Origin: JBEBBU01 sp041158225
Lineage (GTDB): Bacteria > Pseudomonadota > Gammaproteobacteria > Methylococcales > Methylococcaceae
NCBI GenBank assembly: GCA_041158225.1
Contig: JBEBBU010000015.1
Coordinates: forward strand, 1-7,557
Direction: 5' to 3'
DNA: 7,557 nucleotides
The position numbers were made by a program, and so were the translations under genes. Below, piece by piece: positions 6,557-7,557 of this stretch. Under the pieces are notes generated by a model. The model was not told where the DNA came from, ran no database searches, and was given only the letters and a program-made list of their open reading frames with translations. Within the stretch, counting starts at the first letter, position 1, and the number at the start of each line of letters is the position of its first letter.

Positions 6557-7557
6557 ATGATCAGGCGCTGGCCATGGGCGGTTGCTGGATGGAGTCTGGA
6601 AGCCAGGCTCAATCTGTCCATTGCGCTCATCATGCTGCTGATCATCAGTCTTGGCTTTGTCTGGACGCTGCGCGATGTGCGCAGCTCCGTCCGTGAGGAG
6701 GCAAACGCCAGCGTGGCGCTTGCACTTGCGCTGATTGACGCTATCCCAGCATCGGTTGACCGTCACCCTGCCGCGATACAGACATGGATTGATCAGATCT
6801 CTCATCTTGAAAAGATACGCCACCTGCGTATATCGGTGAGTGGCGATGAAAACGCTCACTATCCCATGGGTAGCAGTCATCCCGGTACCCAAGACAGTCT
6901 GGTACCCGCCTGGTTTCGTTGGGCCGTCATTTCGGATCCGGTGATGGTCATCAGGGAAATCGTCATATCTCCTGGTGACAGTGTCACTATCCATGTCGAG
7001 TCCAGTGCCGAGGATGAAATTCGTGAGGCCTGGGATGAGGCTATGGGGGGGCTTGGACTGCACTTTCTGCTGGCGATATCCATTTACTGTGCGGTTCACT
7101 GGATTGTAGGTCGGGCCTTGCGTCCCGTTGCCGGTATTGTGCAGGGGCTCACGGCCATTGAGAACGGTGACTATGACATCAGATTGCCGTTATTCGGGCT
7201 GCCTGAGCTTGACCGGATTGCTCAGGGTATCAACCATATGTCCTCCACTCTAGGGCGCACCCGGGATGAAAACCGTGCCTTGACCCTGCAGCGGCTCACC
7301 ATCCAGGAAGATGAAAGGCGCAGTATGGCGCATGAGATTCATGACGAGTTTGGCCAGAATCTGACCGCCATCAAGATGATGAATGGCATGATCCTGGAAA
7401 ATCCTGCTGCTGCTGTCAGACTCGCCAGTGAGATACAGCAGTTGTGTGACCGGCTGTTTACCGTGGTGAGGTCGGTAACGCGTCGCCTGCGTCCGATGAT
7501 ACTGGATGATCTGGGTCTGTATGCTGCACTGCAGGATCTGCTGGCACACTGGCAGAC
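6557..7557 (+). CDS. Membrane sensor histidine kinase, NarL/UhpB class with LapD/MoxY-like periplasmic domain (3' end beyond the window)
   Basis: This is the N-terminal 333 codons of an inner-membrane two-component sensor kinase. The frame is not interrupted. Visible parts are: transmembrane helix 1 at about 19-38 (NLSIALIMLLIISLGFVW); a periplasmic segment at about 39-164 that starts REEANASVALALALIDAIP, resembling the LapD/MoxY N-terminal sensor family; transmembrane helix 2 at about 166-184; a HAMP linker at about 185-240 (ALRPV, then IENGDYDIRLP and ELDRIAQGINHMSSTL); and a HisKA_3 dimerisation domain with the phosphoacceptor in ERRSMAHEIHDEFGQNLTAIK (His262) and the matching LRPMILDDLGLYAAL. 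The HATPase domain and any partner response regulator, expected to be a LuxR/NarL type, lie beyond the edge. The ATG at 6557 has GGAGG seven bases upstream. A GTG at 6527 with GGGGAG at six bases is a credible alternative that adds ten residues. Divergence from bcsB suggests control of cellulose genes, which is inference. The ligand is unknown. Confidence 0.88.
   Translation, partial: MIRRWPWAVAGWSLEARLNLSIALIMLLIISLGFVWTLRDVRSSVREEANASVALALALIDAIPASVDRHPAAIQTWIDQISHLEKIRHLRISVSGDENAHYPMGSSHPGTQDSLVPAWFRWAVISDPVMVIREIVISPGDSVTIHVESSAEDEIREAWDEAMGGLGLHFLLAISIYCAVHWIVGRALRPVAGIVQGLTAIENGDYDIRLPLFGLPELDRIAQGINHMSSTLGRTRDENRALTLQRLTIQEDERRSMAHEIHDEFGQNLTAIKMMNGMILENPAAAVRLASEIQQLCDRLFTVVRSVTRRLRPMILDDLGLYAALQDLLAHWQ

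Noticed and set aside
6209..7099. A 296-codon minus-strand frame across the 5' end of bcsB, the intergenic region and the kinase gene.
   Set aside because: It overlaps two genes with clear family motifs in other frames, and its translation shows no recognisable domain, signal peptide or plausible composition.

Overview
The window holds most of a bacterial cellulose secretion operon on the minus strand, divergent from a two-component sensor kinase gene on the plus strand. The minus-strand order is bcsB (cyclic-di-GMP-pathway cellulose synthase periplasmic subunit), bcsZ (family GH8 endo-beta-1,4-glucanase) and bcsC (TPR and outer-membrane export subunit). bcsC is cut off by the left edge of the window and the kinase by the right edge. 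The Gram-negative envelope logic, bcsZ placed between bcsB and bcsC, and moderate GC content suggest a gammaproteobacterium or a close relative. I cannot name a genus from the sequence alone.

Layout: 1-2901 minus is bcsC, its first 967 codons; 2898-4049 minus is bcsZ; 4071-6347 minus is bcsB; 6348-6556 is a divergent intergenic control region; 6557-7557 plus is the first 333 codons of a NarL/UhpB-class histidine kinase with a LapD/MoxY-like periplasmic input region, a HAMP linker and a HisKA_3 phosphoacceptor domain. The three bcs genes form a tight operon: 21 bases lie between bcsB and bcsZ, and bcsZ and bcsC overlap by four bases (ATGA).

How the genes work together: in known systems BcsA polymerises UDP-glucose and extrudes the glucan through the inner membrane, BcsB guides it through the periplasm, BcsZ trims or edits it, and BcsC carries it along a TPR scaffold and out through an outer-membrane barrel. 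The striking point is that bcsA, usually directly upstream of bcsB, is not there. The operon begins with bcsB behind its own candidate promoter, facing a sensor kinase. This suggests an unlinked or rearranged synthase gene and a local two-component system that may control the secretion half of the machine. The intergenic region carries two candidate sigma70-type promoters that point towards each other with nearly coincident start points, plus two short inverted repeats that are candidate regulator sites.
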